Assembly: GCF_007565055.1 (NCBI RefSeq)
Contig: NC_044556.1
Coordinates: forward strand, 130,733,808-130,797,807
Direction of reading: 5' to 3'
DNA length: 64,000 bases
Origin: Rhinopithecus roxellana
Taxonomy: Eukaryota; Chordata; Mammalia; Primates; Cercopithecidae
Each line of letters begins with the position of its first letter. The first letter of the stretch is position 1. Below the pieces are notes generated by a model. It was not told the origin of the DNA. It was given only the letters and a program-made list of their open reading frames with translations, and searched no databases. Position numbers and translations under genes: made by a program. Positions 1-10,015 of the stretch are shown in pieces.

Positions 1-491
1 AACATTTGGTTATTATTTTTAGAAATATAACAATTTCTAAAACACAGATCTTCTGGCCTGTCAGTTGTGGCCTATACTCTTTAAAAGTACTCAAAATAAT
101 AAAGGTCAGGTTATTGATAATGATTTTAGATAATAGAACTTAAAAATAATTCTGTAATTTTATATTGAAACATTAAGCCTTAGAAGTTGATAGAAATATT
201 GTGTATTACAGAAGTACCAAGTAGTTAAAAGTTGCTCTTAATGATTTAAAAAATAAAAGCAGAAGATAGTTAAGCCATACATCATGTAGAAAGAACATTG
301 TGTCAGCAGCATAATCTGAATTTGAATCCATATTCTGCCCCTTAGTCAACTGTTGGCAATCACTTTGAGCCAACTTTGCTTACTACAAAATGGTAATTGC
401 AGTACTCACATTTCAAGATTGTTATATGCAAGTTCCTAGCAAAGGACCTAGCATGTCGTAGAGATTCAACAAATAATAAAGTAGAGCAATT
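1..491 (+). repeat. Intron; probable old MIR from ~280
   Basis: Bases 1-270 are AT-rich and hold nothing I recognise. From about 280 the order of short words (AATTTGAATCC, then a control-like middle, then ACAAAATGGTAAT, then GATTCAACAAAT) follows a sense MIR in very decayed form. It is cut at its 3' end by the L1 insertion. Confidence 0.4.
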
Positions 492-1103
492 GAAAAGTAC
501 TTGTTGATTCCAAGTCTTTGCTATTGTGAATAGTACCGCAATAAACATATGTGTGCATGTATCTTTATAGCAGCATGATTTATAATCCTTTGGGTATATA
601 CCCAGTAATGGGATGGCTGGGTCATATGGTACTTCTAGTTCTAGATCCTTGAGGAATCGCCATACTGTTTTCCATAATGGTTGAACTAGTTTACAATCCT
701 ACCAACAGTGTAAAAGTGTTCCTATTTCTCCACATCCTCTCCAGCACCTGTTGTTTCCTGACTTTTTAATGATCACCATTCTAACTGGTGTGAGATGGTA
801 TCTCATTGTGGTTTTGATTTGCATTTCTCTGATGGCCAGTGATGATGAGCATTTTTTCATGTGTCTGTTGGCTGTATGATTGTCTTCTTTTGCGAAATGT
901 CTGTTCATATCCTTTGTAAATGACAAGTTGATGGGTGCTGACGAGTTGATGGGTGCAGCACACCAACATGGCACAAGTATACATATGTAACAAACCTGCA
1001 CGTTATGCACATGTACCCTAGAACTTAAAGTATAATAAAAATAAAAATAAAACAGAGAAGAAAAATGAAAAAAAAAAAAAAAGGAAAAAGAAAAGTACTT
1101 GTT
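492..1103 (+). mobile_element. Twin-primed young L1 with 14-bp TSD
   Basis: A 14-bp direct repeat GAAAAGTACTTGTT flanks the element (492-505 and 1090-1103). Bases 506-916 are L1 ORF2 3' sequence in antisense orientation. From about 915 the sequence switches to L1 3' UTR in sense orientation and ends in an A-rich tail (1024-1089). The switch point shares the bases TG. This 5'-inverted structure is the classic product of twin priming. The 3' UTR carries an 18-bp tandem duplication (922-957). Confidence 0.9.
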
Positions 1104-1129
1104 AAGGCAATCATCTTTAAAGAGGCACT

Positions 1130-1422
1130 GCGGGCTGGTCATGGTGGCTCACTCCTGTAATCCCAGCAGTTTGGGAGGCCAGGGCTGGTGAATCGCTTGA
1201 GCTCAGAAGTTCAAGACCAGCCTGTGCAACGTGGTAAAACCCCATCTTAACAAAAATTAGCTGGGCATGGTGGTGCACCTGTAGTCTCAGCTACTCAAGA
1301 GGCTAAAGTAAGAGGATGGCTTGAGCCCAGGAGGCGGAGGTTGCAGTGAGCTGAGATTGTGCCACTGTACTCCAGCTTGGGCAACAGAGTCAGACCCTGT
1401 CTTTAAAAAAAAAAAAAAAAAA
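1130..1422 (+). mobile_element. Alu, sense (old, AluJ/S type)
   Basis: Full-length dimeric Alu beginning GGCTGGTCATGGTGGCTCA and ending in an A-run at about 1405-1422. It has many substitutions, so it is an old copy. Confidence 0.9.
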
Positions 1423-1779
1423 AGCAGTGCTGAAGATGTTAGAAGTATCACTTTAGTTGCATTACTAATAAATAAGCTGAGAGGAAGACTAATTTTCTCT
1501 TTTTTGGTAGTTTTATAATACTCATTTCAGTCACTCAATTATGTGACATATTAACTATCAATTTGATATATATCTATAAAGTCAGTATATTGTATTTTGG
1601 CTGAGAGAAGGACGTGTTCTACTTATAGTCCTAGCACACAGCTAAACATGTATTTGTTTGTGTGGTTAACAAATTGGTGAATATGTGTTTTAAATTGCAC
1701 TTTTACTTTATTTTCACAACTACTGTTCTTATAGTTGTTTTATAGTACTATTTCCCACCATTCAAACCTATCTGTCCTG
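1423..1779. other. Intron, nothing recognised
   Basis: AT-rich single-copy-looking sequence with no repeat, gene or motif that I can support. Confidence 0.5.
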
Positions 1780-2120
1780 AAATATGTCAAGCATTCTTTA
1801 GAGCCTTTATATTTTCTGTACCTTCTGCTCTTACAACTTTGCAAGGCTGACTCCTTGCCTTTCAGCTCTCAGGTCAAATGCCACCTTCTCCAAGTTTTTC
1901 TTTGACTACTGATTCTAAAGTCACTCTCCCGACACTTGTTCAAGTATCATATCACCTAGTTTCATTTTCTTCATCACCATTATGGCTATTTGAAAGTGTC
2001 TCAATTTTTTTAATTACTTATCTTCCAATAGAATGTGAGTTTCCTAAGAGCAAGATCCTAGTATGTCTTATACTAGTATCTATTCTGGCTACTAGGTTCT
2101 TTCTCTGTCTCTAATTTATT
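1780..2120 (+). repeat. L2 fossil, sense
   Basis: Contains L2-like phrases in order: a CTCAGGTCAAATGCCACCTTCTC region, then a TAGAATGTGAG...AAGAGCAAGATCC region near the L2 3' end. Decayed, with no coding capacity. Confidence 0.6.
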
Positions 2121-2300
2121 TGTTGTATTTCTTTTCATTGATAGGTATATGAGAGTTCATTATACCTTCCCCTCTAGTTTTGTATATGTGTGAAATTTTC
2201 CACAATAAAATGTTCTTTTTGTAAAGGATGAAATGGATTTATAGTATAGAAAAATATTTAATACAGAATGATACGAAACCCAAGTTTGTCCTCTACTCTT

Positions 2301-2643
2301 CTCCTTTCTTGTATTTTTTGTTTTTACTTTATTTATTTTTTTTTTTGAGACAGGGTCTCCCTATGTCACCCTGGCTGGAGTATACTGGTGTGATCTCATC
2401 TCACTGCATCCTGGACCTCCTGGGCTCAATGAATCTGCCCACCTAGGCCTCCCGAGTAGCTGGACTGTAGGTGTGCATCACCATGCCCAGCTGCTTTTTG
2501 TATTTTTTGTAGAGATGGGGTTTCGCCATGGTGCCCAGGCTGGTCTTGAGCTCCTGAGCTCAAGCAATCTGCCTGCCTCAGCCTCCCAAAGTACTGGGAT
2601 TACAGGTGTGAGCCATCGTGCCCGGCCTCCTTTCTTGTATTTT
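2301..2643 (-). mobile_element. Alu, antisense, with 17-bp TSD
   Basis: Antisense Alu (2330-2626) from a T-rich tail to GCCCGGCC. It is flanked by the exact direct repeat CTCCTTTCTTGTATTTT at 2301-2317 and 2627-2643. The tail region between the first TSD and the Alu body is T-rich. Confidence 0.92.
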
Positions 2644-4139
2644 AAAATGTGATGAGAGTAGGTTTTCTCCTTTCTCGTGTCTTCCTTTCTTTAAAAAGTC
2701 TTTTGTCCCCCTCACTCCCCTGTTATAATTTAGTCCAAAAGCTCAGCACATGGTGTTAAGCCTGAATGGGATGAAGATAATATCTGCATGGGTGGGGGTG
2801 GGTCACTGCAACCATGGGATATTACACACATAGAATGGATCGAATAAGGAAATATGTTCAAAGTAATGGGAACCAGGTTTCTAACTTTTAGAGAAGGAAG
2901 TCACCGATATGGAGAAGGAGAAAACTAGAATGAACCCTAATGGTGTTAGATTGGCTAAGAGATATTACTATAAACTCCTGGTTTTCAACATATGTCGGTA
3001 GATGTAGCATGTGTCTATGTATACACATATGCCTAGCTCTGTCAACTGAGAGGGCCTAGGAAGCAACATCCCAATAACAATGAGCACACTCAGTGTCCAG
3101 TTGTTGGTTTCTAAATGTAATTAGTTCTGCTATAACATTTGTTTTGAAACGTGAGTTTCAGTGTAATTAATACATTAAGAAATAGGTGAAATACAATGTA
3201 AATTTTACATTTATTTCTGCATGATTTTGTGTTTGAGAAACACTAGGTGAACTCAGGATACTGTATGTAGCTGAACCAAGCTGTGTAGAAATACACAAAA
3301 TGCATACATGTGCACACCTCAAACATCTACCAGCTACTTCAGTTACCGCTTGTGTTATGTGTCACACACATTTACAGCTGGTGCAAACTTTCCCTGATTT
3401 CATATAGCTAGCCCTCTGCACTATTTCACAATAATTCATAAACCAAAACCCTTCTGACACCCACTTCCACAAGCAAACTTGAGGTCTTTTTCAAAGGTAA
3501 AATGCCGTGTTTATTATGGTATTTGTGTATTTTAACATGTAGAAAGCTGTGATACCATTTTTATTAGGTTCCTATTTGTTTTATGTGCCCTGATGAAGGC
3601 TTTTAGTTTTGTGCTTCTAACTCCACTTTTCTCATAAGCCCTGTGGTTTTATTGAATGACTTTGCATAGTGCAGTGATCTTTAGGAACATGTATATCACC
3701 TTGTAGATCTGACTGAACCTCTCTTCATTAAAACAAATCAGAGCTCCTTGAAGAAGGTACTCAAGAGCTCCTCCTGATTCCAGGGCTGGGAGAGCGTCAG
3801 AGTACCTCCTCACAAAATGCTTATTAATTACAAGAGGAAAACAAATTAATTTACAATGGCGATGCCTCCCACTTAAGTCATCACCTTAATCAAGAGATCA
3901 CATTCACCAATAATCAGACAAGTCTGTCATGTGCCATCGATTAAATGCAGTGAGAAGAATAGAGCATCACTTTTGTGATATTCCTGCCAAAGATGCGTAA
4001 CTTAAATCCAATCATGAGGAATCATCAGACAAACCTGAATTGAGGGGCATTTTACAAAATAACTGCCTTGCAATCTTTAAAAAATCAAAGAAATAATGAA
4101 GCTGTGTTTCAGATTGCCACACTTGTTATTTTCTAAGTT
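2644..4139. other. Intron, nothing recognised
   Basis: About 1.5 kb of AT-rich sequence without a recognisable repeat, long open frame or RNA motif. It could hold decayed ancient repeats. Confidence 0.45.
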
Positions 4140-5100
4140 TTAAAATTATTGCCATCCCAGAGGATATTAAGTGATATCTCATTGCAGTTTTTATTTGCAT
4201 TTATCTTCTGGGTAATGATGCCGAGCATGTTTTCATATGCTTATTAGCCATTTTTATTTCTTCTTTGGGATAAGTCTATTCACATCCTCTGTCCATTTTA
4301 AAATTGTGTAGTCTTTATATTATTGCATTATAAGGGTTCCTCATAAATACAAGTCCTTCGTCAGTTGTATTGGCAAATATTTCTCCCATTCTGTGTTTAT
4401 CTTTTCATGTTCTTGATGGTATCCTTTGAATAATAAAAGTTATAAATTTCGATCAAGTCTAATTTATCTCGTTTTTCTTTCAGTGTTTAACTTTTTATGT
4501 TCTTGATGGTGTCCTTTGAATAACAAAAGTTTTAAATTTCAATCAAGTCTAATTTATCTCATTTTTCTTTGATTCCTTGTGCTTTTAGTATCATATGTAA
4601 GAGAGGTTTGTCTTATCTTCAGTCATGAAGATTTTCCTCTTTTGATTTTCTAAGAGCAATGTAATGATAGCGTCGTGGATGATACTTAGTAATGAAAACA
4701 ATACTGGAAAAAGAGGAAGGTCTTTCTCCATTTTGAGTTAATTTTTGCACATGATAGAAAGACTCTCCCTTCATTCTTTTGCATATGGATATTCAGTTGT
4801 CCCACCATCATTTGTTGAAAAGACTATTCTTTCTCACATTGAATTATCTTGTCACCCTTGTTGAAAATCAGTTGAACACGAGTGTGAGAGTTTATTTCTG
4901 GACTCTGAATTCTTTTTCATTGACCTATGTTTATTCTTATGTCAGTACTATGCTATCATGATATTATAGCTTTATGGTAAGTTTTAAAATCAGGAAGTAT
5001 TAATTCATCAACTTTACTCTTCTTTTTCAAAATTATTTTGGCTATTTTGGGTTCCTTGCATTTCCATATGTATTTTAGCATCAGCTAAAATGTAATCTGT
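4140..5100 (-). repeat. L1M fragment, antisense, with internal tandem duplication
   Basis: Antisense L1 ORF2 3' region. The phrases for a decayed 'GATATCTCATTG...GATTTGCATTT' stretch, 'TTCATATGC...ATTAGCC' and later 'GTTGAAAAGACTATTCTTTC' follow L1 order. Units 4391-4480 and 4481-4570 are a 90-bp tandem duplication. Confidence 0.75.
4391..4570. repeat. 90-bp tandem duplication
   Basis: Bases 4391-4480 recur at 4481-4570 with a constant offset of 90, including ATGTTCTTGATGGT, CCTTTGAATAA and ATCAAGTCTAATTTATCTC. About ten substitutions separate the copies, so the event is not recent. Confidence 0.9.
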
Positions 5101-5417
5101 CTTTCAAGGTAGGGGTGACATTTCAACAAAAAGTAAGAAAGTATGTTTTTCAAAAGCGTACTAAATGGAGACAGCACTTTGGAAAAGGGTGTTTGGAAAT
5201 GGAATTTTGTTGTTGTTGCTGCTCCTGAAAAATACACACATAAATCCTTCTGCCTCTACACTAAAAAATTCGGAAACAACTTTTTAGATTTTAAAAGATC
5301 TCACAAATGAAGAATGTCAGTGGGTTTTGAATACATCTGAAAAAAACTAAAGATGCAGCTAATGCTATTGGTTTGGAACAGCAACTGATGGCTTTCAAAG
5401 AAGCCGGAAATTTACTA
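5101..5417. other. Intron, possibly 5' part of the Tigger element
   Basis: No open coding sequence. It directly precedes the Alu that interrupts the Tigger 5' region, so it may be Tigger leader sequence, but I see no terminal repeat and cannot confirm this. Confidence 0.3.
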
Positions 5418-5420
5418 GGT

Positions 5421-5453
<33 letters not shown>

Positions 5454-5742
5454 GATAAGGTCTTGCTCTTTGTCCATGCTGGAGTGCAGTGGCCCACTCA
5501 TGGCTCACTGCATCATTACAGCCTCAAACTCCTGGACTAAAGAGAGCCTTCCACCTCAGCGTTTTGAGTAGCTAGGACTACAGGTGCACACCACCATGCC
5601 AGGATAATTTTTACAAATTCTTTTGTAGGGATAGAATCTTGCTGTGTTGCCCAGACTGGTCTCAAACTTCTGGCCTCAAGCAATTCTCCTGCCTCCCAAA
5701 ACACTGGGATTGCAGGTGTGAGTCACCACCCCTTGCCTCACT
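5418..5742 (-). mobile_element. Alu, antisense (old)
   Basis: Begins with a long T-run (5421-5449) and runs through antisense Alu words to about 5738. Highly substituted, AluJ-like. Confidence 0.85.
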
Positions 5743-6032
5743 GTCTTTTTGCTTATTCTCTTCTCTGTGGTGTAAAGATATTGTTGGAAATGTAAAAAAA
5801 AAAAAAAAAAAAAAAAGGCCTGTACATACCCCTATGGGTTATAAGATAAGAAAAAGAGGAAGCCTTTATGTTGATGTTAATCTGTAGTACAGAAAGCCCT
5901 GCTATTGGAGAAACTGGATAGTAGTTTAAGTGTGAAATGTCTTACAAAAGAGTATGGTGTTGGAATGACCACCATATATGACCTAAATAAATAGAAGGAT
6001 ATATGTATACATATACATGAAGATATAGAAGG

Positions 6033-6076
<44 letters not shown>
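6033..6076. repeat. (CA)n microsatellite
   Basis: Uninterrupted CA dinucleotide run of about 21 units at the 5' part of the L1 insert. Likely polymorphic in length. Confidence 0.95.
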
Positions 6077-6077
<1 letters not shown>

Positions 6078-6343
6078 TCAGCCACATAAAAAAAAAAAAA
6101 CGAAATCCTGTCATTTGCAGCAATGTGGATGGACCTGCAGGGCATTGTGTTAAGTGAAATAAACTAAGCACAAAAAGATAAATATAGTATGTTCTCTTTC
6201 ATATGTGGGAGCTAGAAAAGTAGATCTCATGAAAATAAGGAGTAGATTTGTAGTTACCAGAGCCTGGGAAGGGGAGGGGGGATATGAAGGGAAAATAAAT
6301 AATATAAATGTATTTATTATCACTGAAGTATGCACTTAAAAAT

Positions 6344-6654
6344 GGTAAAGATGGACCAGGTACGTGGCTCACGCCTGTAATCCCAGCACTTTGGGAGGCC
6401 AAGGTGGACGGATCACTTGAGATCAGGAGTTCAAGACCAACCTGGTCAACGTGGTGAAACCCATCTCTACTAAAAATGCAAAAATTAGCCAGGCGTGGTG
6501 GCGCATGCCTGTAATCCCACTTACTCAGGAGGCTGAGGCAGGAGAATAGCCTGAACCCGGGAGGCGGAGGTTGCAGTGAGCTCACACGGCGCCGCTGCAC
6601 TCCAGCCTGGACAACAGACCAAGACTCCATCTCAAAGAAAAAAGGTAAAGATGG
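6344..6654 (+). mobile_element. Alu, sense, with 11-bp TSD
   Basis: Full-length Alu (6355-6643) flanked by exact GGTAAAGATGG copies (6344-6354, 6644-6654). It is inserted in the L1 3' UTR, making the innermost layer of the Tigger/L1/Alu nest. Confidence 0.93.
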
Positions 6655-6988
6655 CAAATTATGTATGTATATTTTACCTCAATAAAACATGAAGAAGAAA
6701 CAGAAAGATAAACTGTTGAAGTTCTGTGGTGAAGGTTATGAACAGAAGTTAATCAAAAATAGAAAAACTGCATTAAGCTAAAAACGATTATCTAGATCAT
6801 ATATTGAAAGAGTGGATCCATCAGCATTCCAGTGAATACATGCCATTTAATGGTATGCTGTTCATAAAACAAGCAAAGATCTTTCATGGTGGACTAAAAA
6901 TTAAAGGGAACTGTGAACCAAAAAGCTAAGGGAACAGGCTGGTTGCAGAAATTTAAGAAAAGATATGGCATTAACTTTTTAAAGATTT

Positions 6989-7285
6989 GTGGTGAATGAG
7001 CATCTGCTGATCACAAAGCAGCAGAGAAATTGGCTAGTTTGCCAAGGGACCGCTGATGAAAATCAGACACCAGAACAAGTCTATAATGCTAATGAAACAT
7101 TCCTGTTTGGTGTTAACTGCCCCAGAAAGACACTGACTACAGCTGATGAGATAGTTCCTATGGGAATTAAGGATGCCAATGACAGAGTAACTCTACTGGG
7201 ATGTGCTAATACAGCAGGCACGTATAAGTATAAACTTGCTGTGATAGTAAAAAGCTTGCATCCTTACACTTTTTTTAAGGAATGA
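6989..7285 (+). pseudogene. Tigger transposase fragment, DDE region
   Basis: Longest open part (98 codons) of the decayed transposase. It includes the YNANETFLF and PRKTLTTADE motifs, then GCANTAGTYKYKLAVI. The catalytic Asp is replaced by Asn. The ATG that opens this frame is incidental because the related sequence extends upstream in another frame. Confidence 0.85.
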
Positions 7286-7485
7286 ATCTCTTGCCAGTCT
7301 GTTCTTACGCTAACAAAAAGGCATGGATTACCAGTGACATATTTTCTGACTGGTTTCACAAACATTTTACAAGAATGACTTGCGTTCACTGAGAAGCCGG
7401 ACTGTATGACAACCGGAAGATTTTGTTATTTCTCGACAGCTGGTTATCCTCCAGCTGAAATTGTCATCAAAATAGTGTTTATGCC

Positions 7486-7788
7486 ATGGAATTCCCCTCA
7501 AATGTTAGTTCATTAATTCACCCATGTGACCAAGGTATATTTAGATTAATGAAGAATAAATATAAAAACACTGTCTTGAACAGCATGCTAGAAACAGTGA
7601 ACAGAGGCATGGATGTAGAGTGTTTGCAGAAGTTTAGCATGAAGGATGCTGTGTATGCTGTTGCCAGTACTGGGAATACAGTGACTAAAGACACAGTTGT
7701 GCATACTTGGCATAATCCCTGGCCTGTGACTATTTTCAATGATGATGATGAACAAGGTGGTGACTTTGAAGGATTTTATGTCAAGTGA
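7486..7788 (+). pseudogene. Tigger transposase fragment, C-terminal part
   Basis: 100 codons from the second half of the DDE domain. It includes SLIHPCDQGIFRLMKNKY (Asp codon 7528-7530) and the C-terminal block with KDTVVHTWHNPWP, ending in an acidic stretch. It is out of phase with the 6989-7285 piece, with stops in between. Confidence 0.85.
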
Positions 7789-8639
7789 GGAAAAAATAAT
7801 ATCTGACCTCCTTACGACTATGCAAAAAGTATACCTTCAGAGGCTGTGAGTGAGCTGGAAGAAATGGATATTGAAGACATTTTTAACATCAGTACTGAGA
7901 CTCCAGTTGTTCATTCATTGACCAGTGGTGAAATAGCTAAAATGTTTCTGAATCAAGGTGATTGTGATAATAGCGATGATGAAGATGATGGTGTTTAACA
8001 CTGCAGTAAAAGTACCCATACATGACATGGCAAAAATGTGTGATGGGCTTATTGAAGGACTAGTGCAGCATGCATTCATAACAGAACAAGATATATTGGT
8101 TAGCTAATAAAATTAAAGGGTGACTTTTAAGTCAAAAACTGTTGCTAATGAAGCAGATGACTCCGGAGGTAACATTTTAAAAAGCCATCCAGCAGATGTG
8201 TCCTCATCCCTAGAGGACCCGCTTCCTGGCCCCTCAGTTGCTTCCAATATTTCATCTCACCTAAAAAAATAAACTACTATGTACACAATAACCTTTTAAT
8301 CAAAACATAGAATTGGAGGTTGTTGCTGTTGTCTAACAACTAATACAGATATTCTGGTGATGCTACTGTGCTGTTACCCTGAATGCATTATTTTTCACTT
8401 TGTTAATGGTATTTCTTAATTTTTTCTGATAAGTACTTAAGTGTGAATATGTGTAATAAAGTGATTGCTTGTCAGTATAGCATATAAATTCAAAGTTGGG
8501 ATTGATGGTGATGCCAAACAACCACAGATTGTTTACGAGGGTGGCTGAGACAGTGACACCTTTGCTTTCTGATGGTTCAGTGTACACAAACTGTTTTATG
8601 TGCAAAATTATTTAAAATATAAAATTACCTTCATTCAAT

Positions 8640-8790
8640 GTGTGTAAATATATATAAATATATATTTATATTTATTTGTAAATATATAAAACATTTATGT
8701 TTTATATATAAGGTGTATATAAGGTGTATTATATATAAGGTGTATATATTTATGTTTTATATATAAGGTGTATATATAAAACATAAATGA
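8640..8790. repeat. AT-rich tandem/palindromic expansion in Tigger 3' part
   Basis: Repeats of TTTATGTTTTATATATAAGG and GGTGTATATA units. The outer arms CATTTATGTTTTATATATA (near 8692) and TATATATAAAACATAAATG (near 8771) are complementary, so the block can fold back. Tigger sequence resumes at about 8790. Confidence 0.85.
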
Positions 8791-8939
8791 ATTTCATGTT
8801 TAGACTTGGATTTTATTTCCAAGATACCTCATTATATATATGCAAATATTCCAAAATCAAAAAAAATTCAAAACCTGATACACTTCTAGTCCCAAGTGTT
8901 TTGGAAAAGGGTACTAAACCTGTAATCTTTTTTTTTTTT

Positions 8940-9267
8940 AACTGTTAAAACTTTCTTTTTTTGTTGTTTCTGTTTTTATTTTTTGAAATGGGGGTCTTAC
9001 TCTTTTGCCCAGGCTGGATTACAGTAGTGCGATCATGGCTCACTGCAGCCTCGACTTCCTGGGCTCAAGTGATCCTCCCACCTCAGCCTCCCATGTAGCT
9101 GAGACTACAGGCATGTACTACCATGCCTGGCTAATGTTTGTATTTTTTGTAGAGATGGGGTTTTGCCATGTTGCCCAGGTGGGTCTTAAACTCCTGAGCT
9201 CAAGTGATCCACCCACCTCAGCCTCCCAAAGTGCTAGGATTACAAGTATGAGCCACCATGCCCAGCC
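8940..9267 (-). mobile_element. Alu, antisense (old)
   Basis: Antisense Alu of AluJ type with GAAATGGGGGTCTTACTC near the start and GCCCAGCC at 9260-9267. It begins just after the Tigger 3' end. Confidence 0.88.
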
Positions 9268-9284
9268 TTATGGATAATTTTTTA

Positions 9285-9450
9285 TGTGCAGGAACTGTAA
9301 TAAGAATTTTCCAAGCATTGCCTCCTTTAACCCTCGTAACAGTGCTATGGATGAGGTAAGTGCAAAGAGTAAGTGACTTGTGCAAGCACCCAGTTAGTGA
9401 GTGGAAGAGCTAGGGTTTAAACCTAGGTGGTCTGGCTCTAGTCATTTTTT
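9285..9450 (-). repeat. MIR, antisense
   Basis: Shows the antisense MIR word order: TTTAACCCTCGTAACAGTG, GATGAGGTAAG, AAGTGACTTGTGCAAG, AGTGAGTGGAAGAGC, then TTTAAACCTAGGTGGTCTGGCTC. Confidence 0.75.
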
Positions 9451-9694
9451 TATAGCCACAGTATAGTCTACCAAATTCCAGATTATCTTTATATTTGCCT
9501 CAATGCCATCCAATCTAATCTCCTTACTATCTTGCTCATGCATTATGCTGGACTGATTTCAGTATTCTGTTCTAAGTCAGTTATGCAAACTATTTTCCTT
9601 ATTTGTTTGTATCTCTTCTATTCTCTCTGACTACTAGATCTCCCTTAGCCTCTGAAAATCCAGGTCAAGTTCCATCTACAACTGCTTTCAAATA

Positions 9695-10015
9695 CCGTTG
9701 TCCCTTGGTATGTGTTGGGGGTTGGTTTCAGGACTCCCCTCAGATATCAAAATCTGTGGGTGCCCGTGTTCCTTATATAAAATGGCATAGTATTTACATA
9801 TAAGCACATTTTCCTGTACGTTTTAAATCTTCTCTGGATTACTTATCATACCTTATGCAATGTAAATACTATGTAAATAGTTATATTGTTTTTAAGTTTA
9901 TATTATTTTTTATTGTTTTCTTTTTTTTTTCCAAATATTTTCGTTCTGCAGTTGGTTGAATCTGAGGTTGGTTGAATACAAGGATGGGGAACCCATGGAT
10001 ACAGAGGGCTTACTG
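9695..10015 (+). mobile_element. MER2 (non-autonomous Tigger-type)
   Basis: About 321 bp with complementary ends: TTGTCCCTTGGTATG at the left and ATACAGAGGGCTTACTG at the right, with TCAGATATCAAAATCTGTGG and AGTTGGTTGAATC inside. It is near full length for MER2. Confidence 0.85.

Larger units (their letters stand above)
5992..6692 (+). mobile_element. L1 3' end inserted in Tigger, itself interrupted by Alu
   Basis: Sense L1 3' sequence: ATGTGGATGGACCTGCAGGGC at about 6124, TATGTGGGAGCTAGAAAAGTAG at about 6203, and a terminal CAATAAAACATGAAGAAG near 6680. It interrupts the Tigger helix-turn-helix region: the frame GVGMTTIYDLNK (ending 5991) resumes as QKDKLLKF at about 6700. An Alu lies at 6355-6643. 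Confidence 0.82.
5743..8926 (+). mobile_element. Tigger (pogo-type) DNA transposon fossil, interrupted
   Basis: Relic of an autonomous Tc1/mariner-superfamily pogo-like element. Its transposase was a CENP-B/Jerky-type protein: an N-terminal helix-turn-helix region, a second DNA-binding domain, then a DDE catalytic domain. Visible parts: the first helix-turn-helix (5902-5991, ending GVGMTTIYDLNK), the region around WLQKFKKRYG before 6990, the DDE region with YNANETFLF (7082 onward) and PRKTLTTADE, the later PCDQGIF block (about 7522-7542), and an acidic C-terminus (about 7960-8000). The first catalytic Asp site now reads Asn (AAT at 7091-7093), and many stops and frameshifts are present. The 3' end near 8926 (GGTACTAAACCTG) matches a Tigger terminal repeat. 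It is split by an L1 (about 5992-6692) that itself holds an Alu. Confidence 0.88.

Noticed and set aside
699..1142. 147-codon open frame on the - strand
   Set aside because: It crosses the twin-primed L1, its A-tail (read as a Phe run) and flanking sequence; a shadow.
6033..6076. Regular short repeats as a possible CRISPR-like array
   Set aside because: Simple CA dinucleotide run with no spacers; eukaryotic DNA.
6199..6657. 152-codon - strand frame resembling reported hypothetical proteins
   Set aside because: It is antisense Alu plus L1 UTR. Alu-derived frames of this kind recur throughout the window and are not genes.
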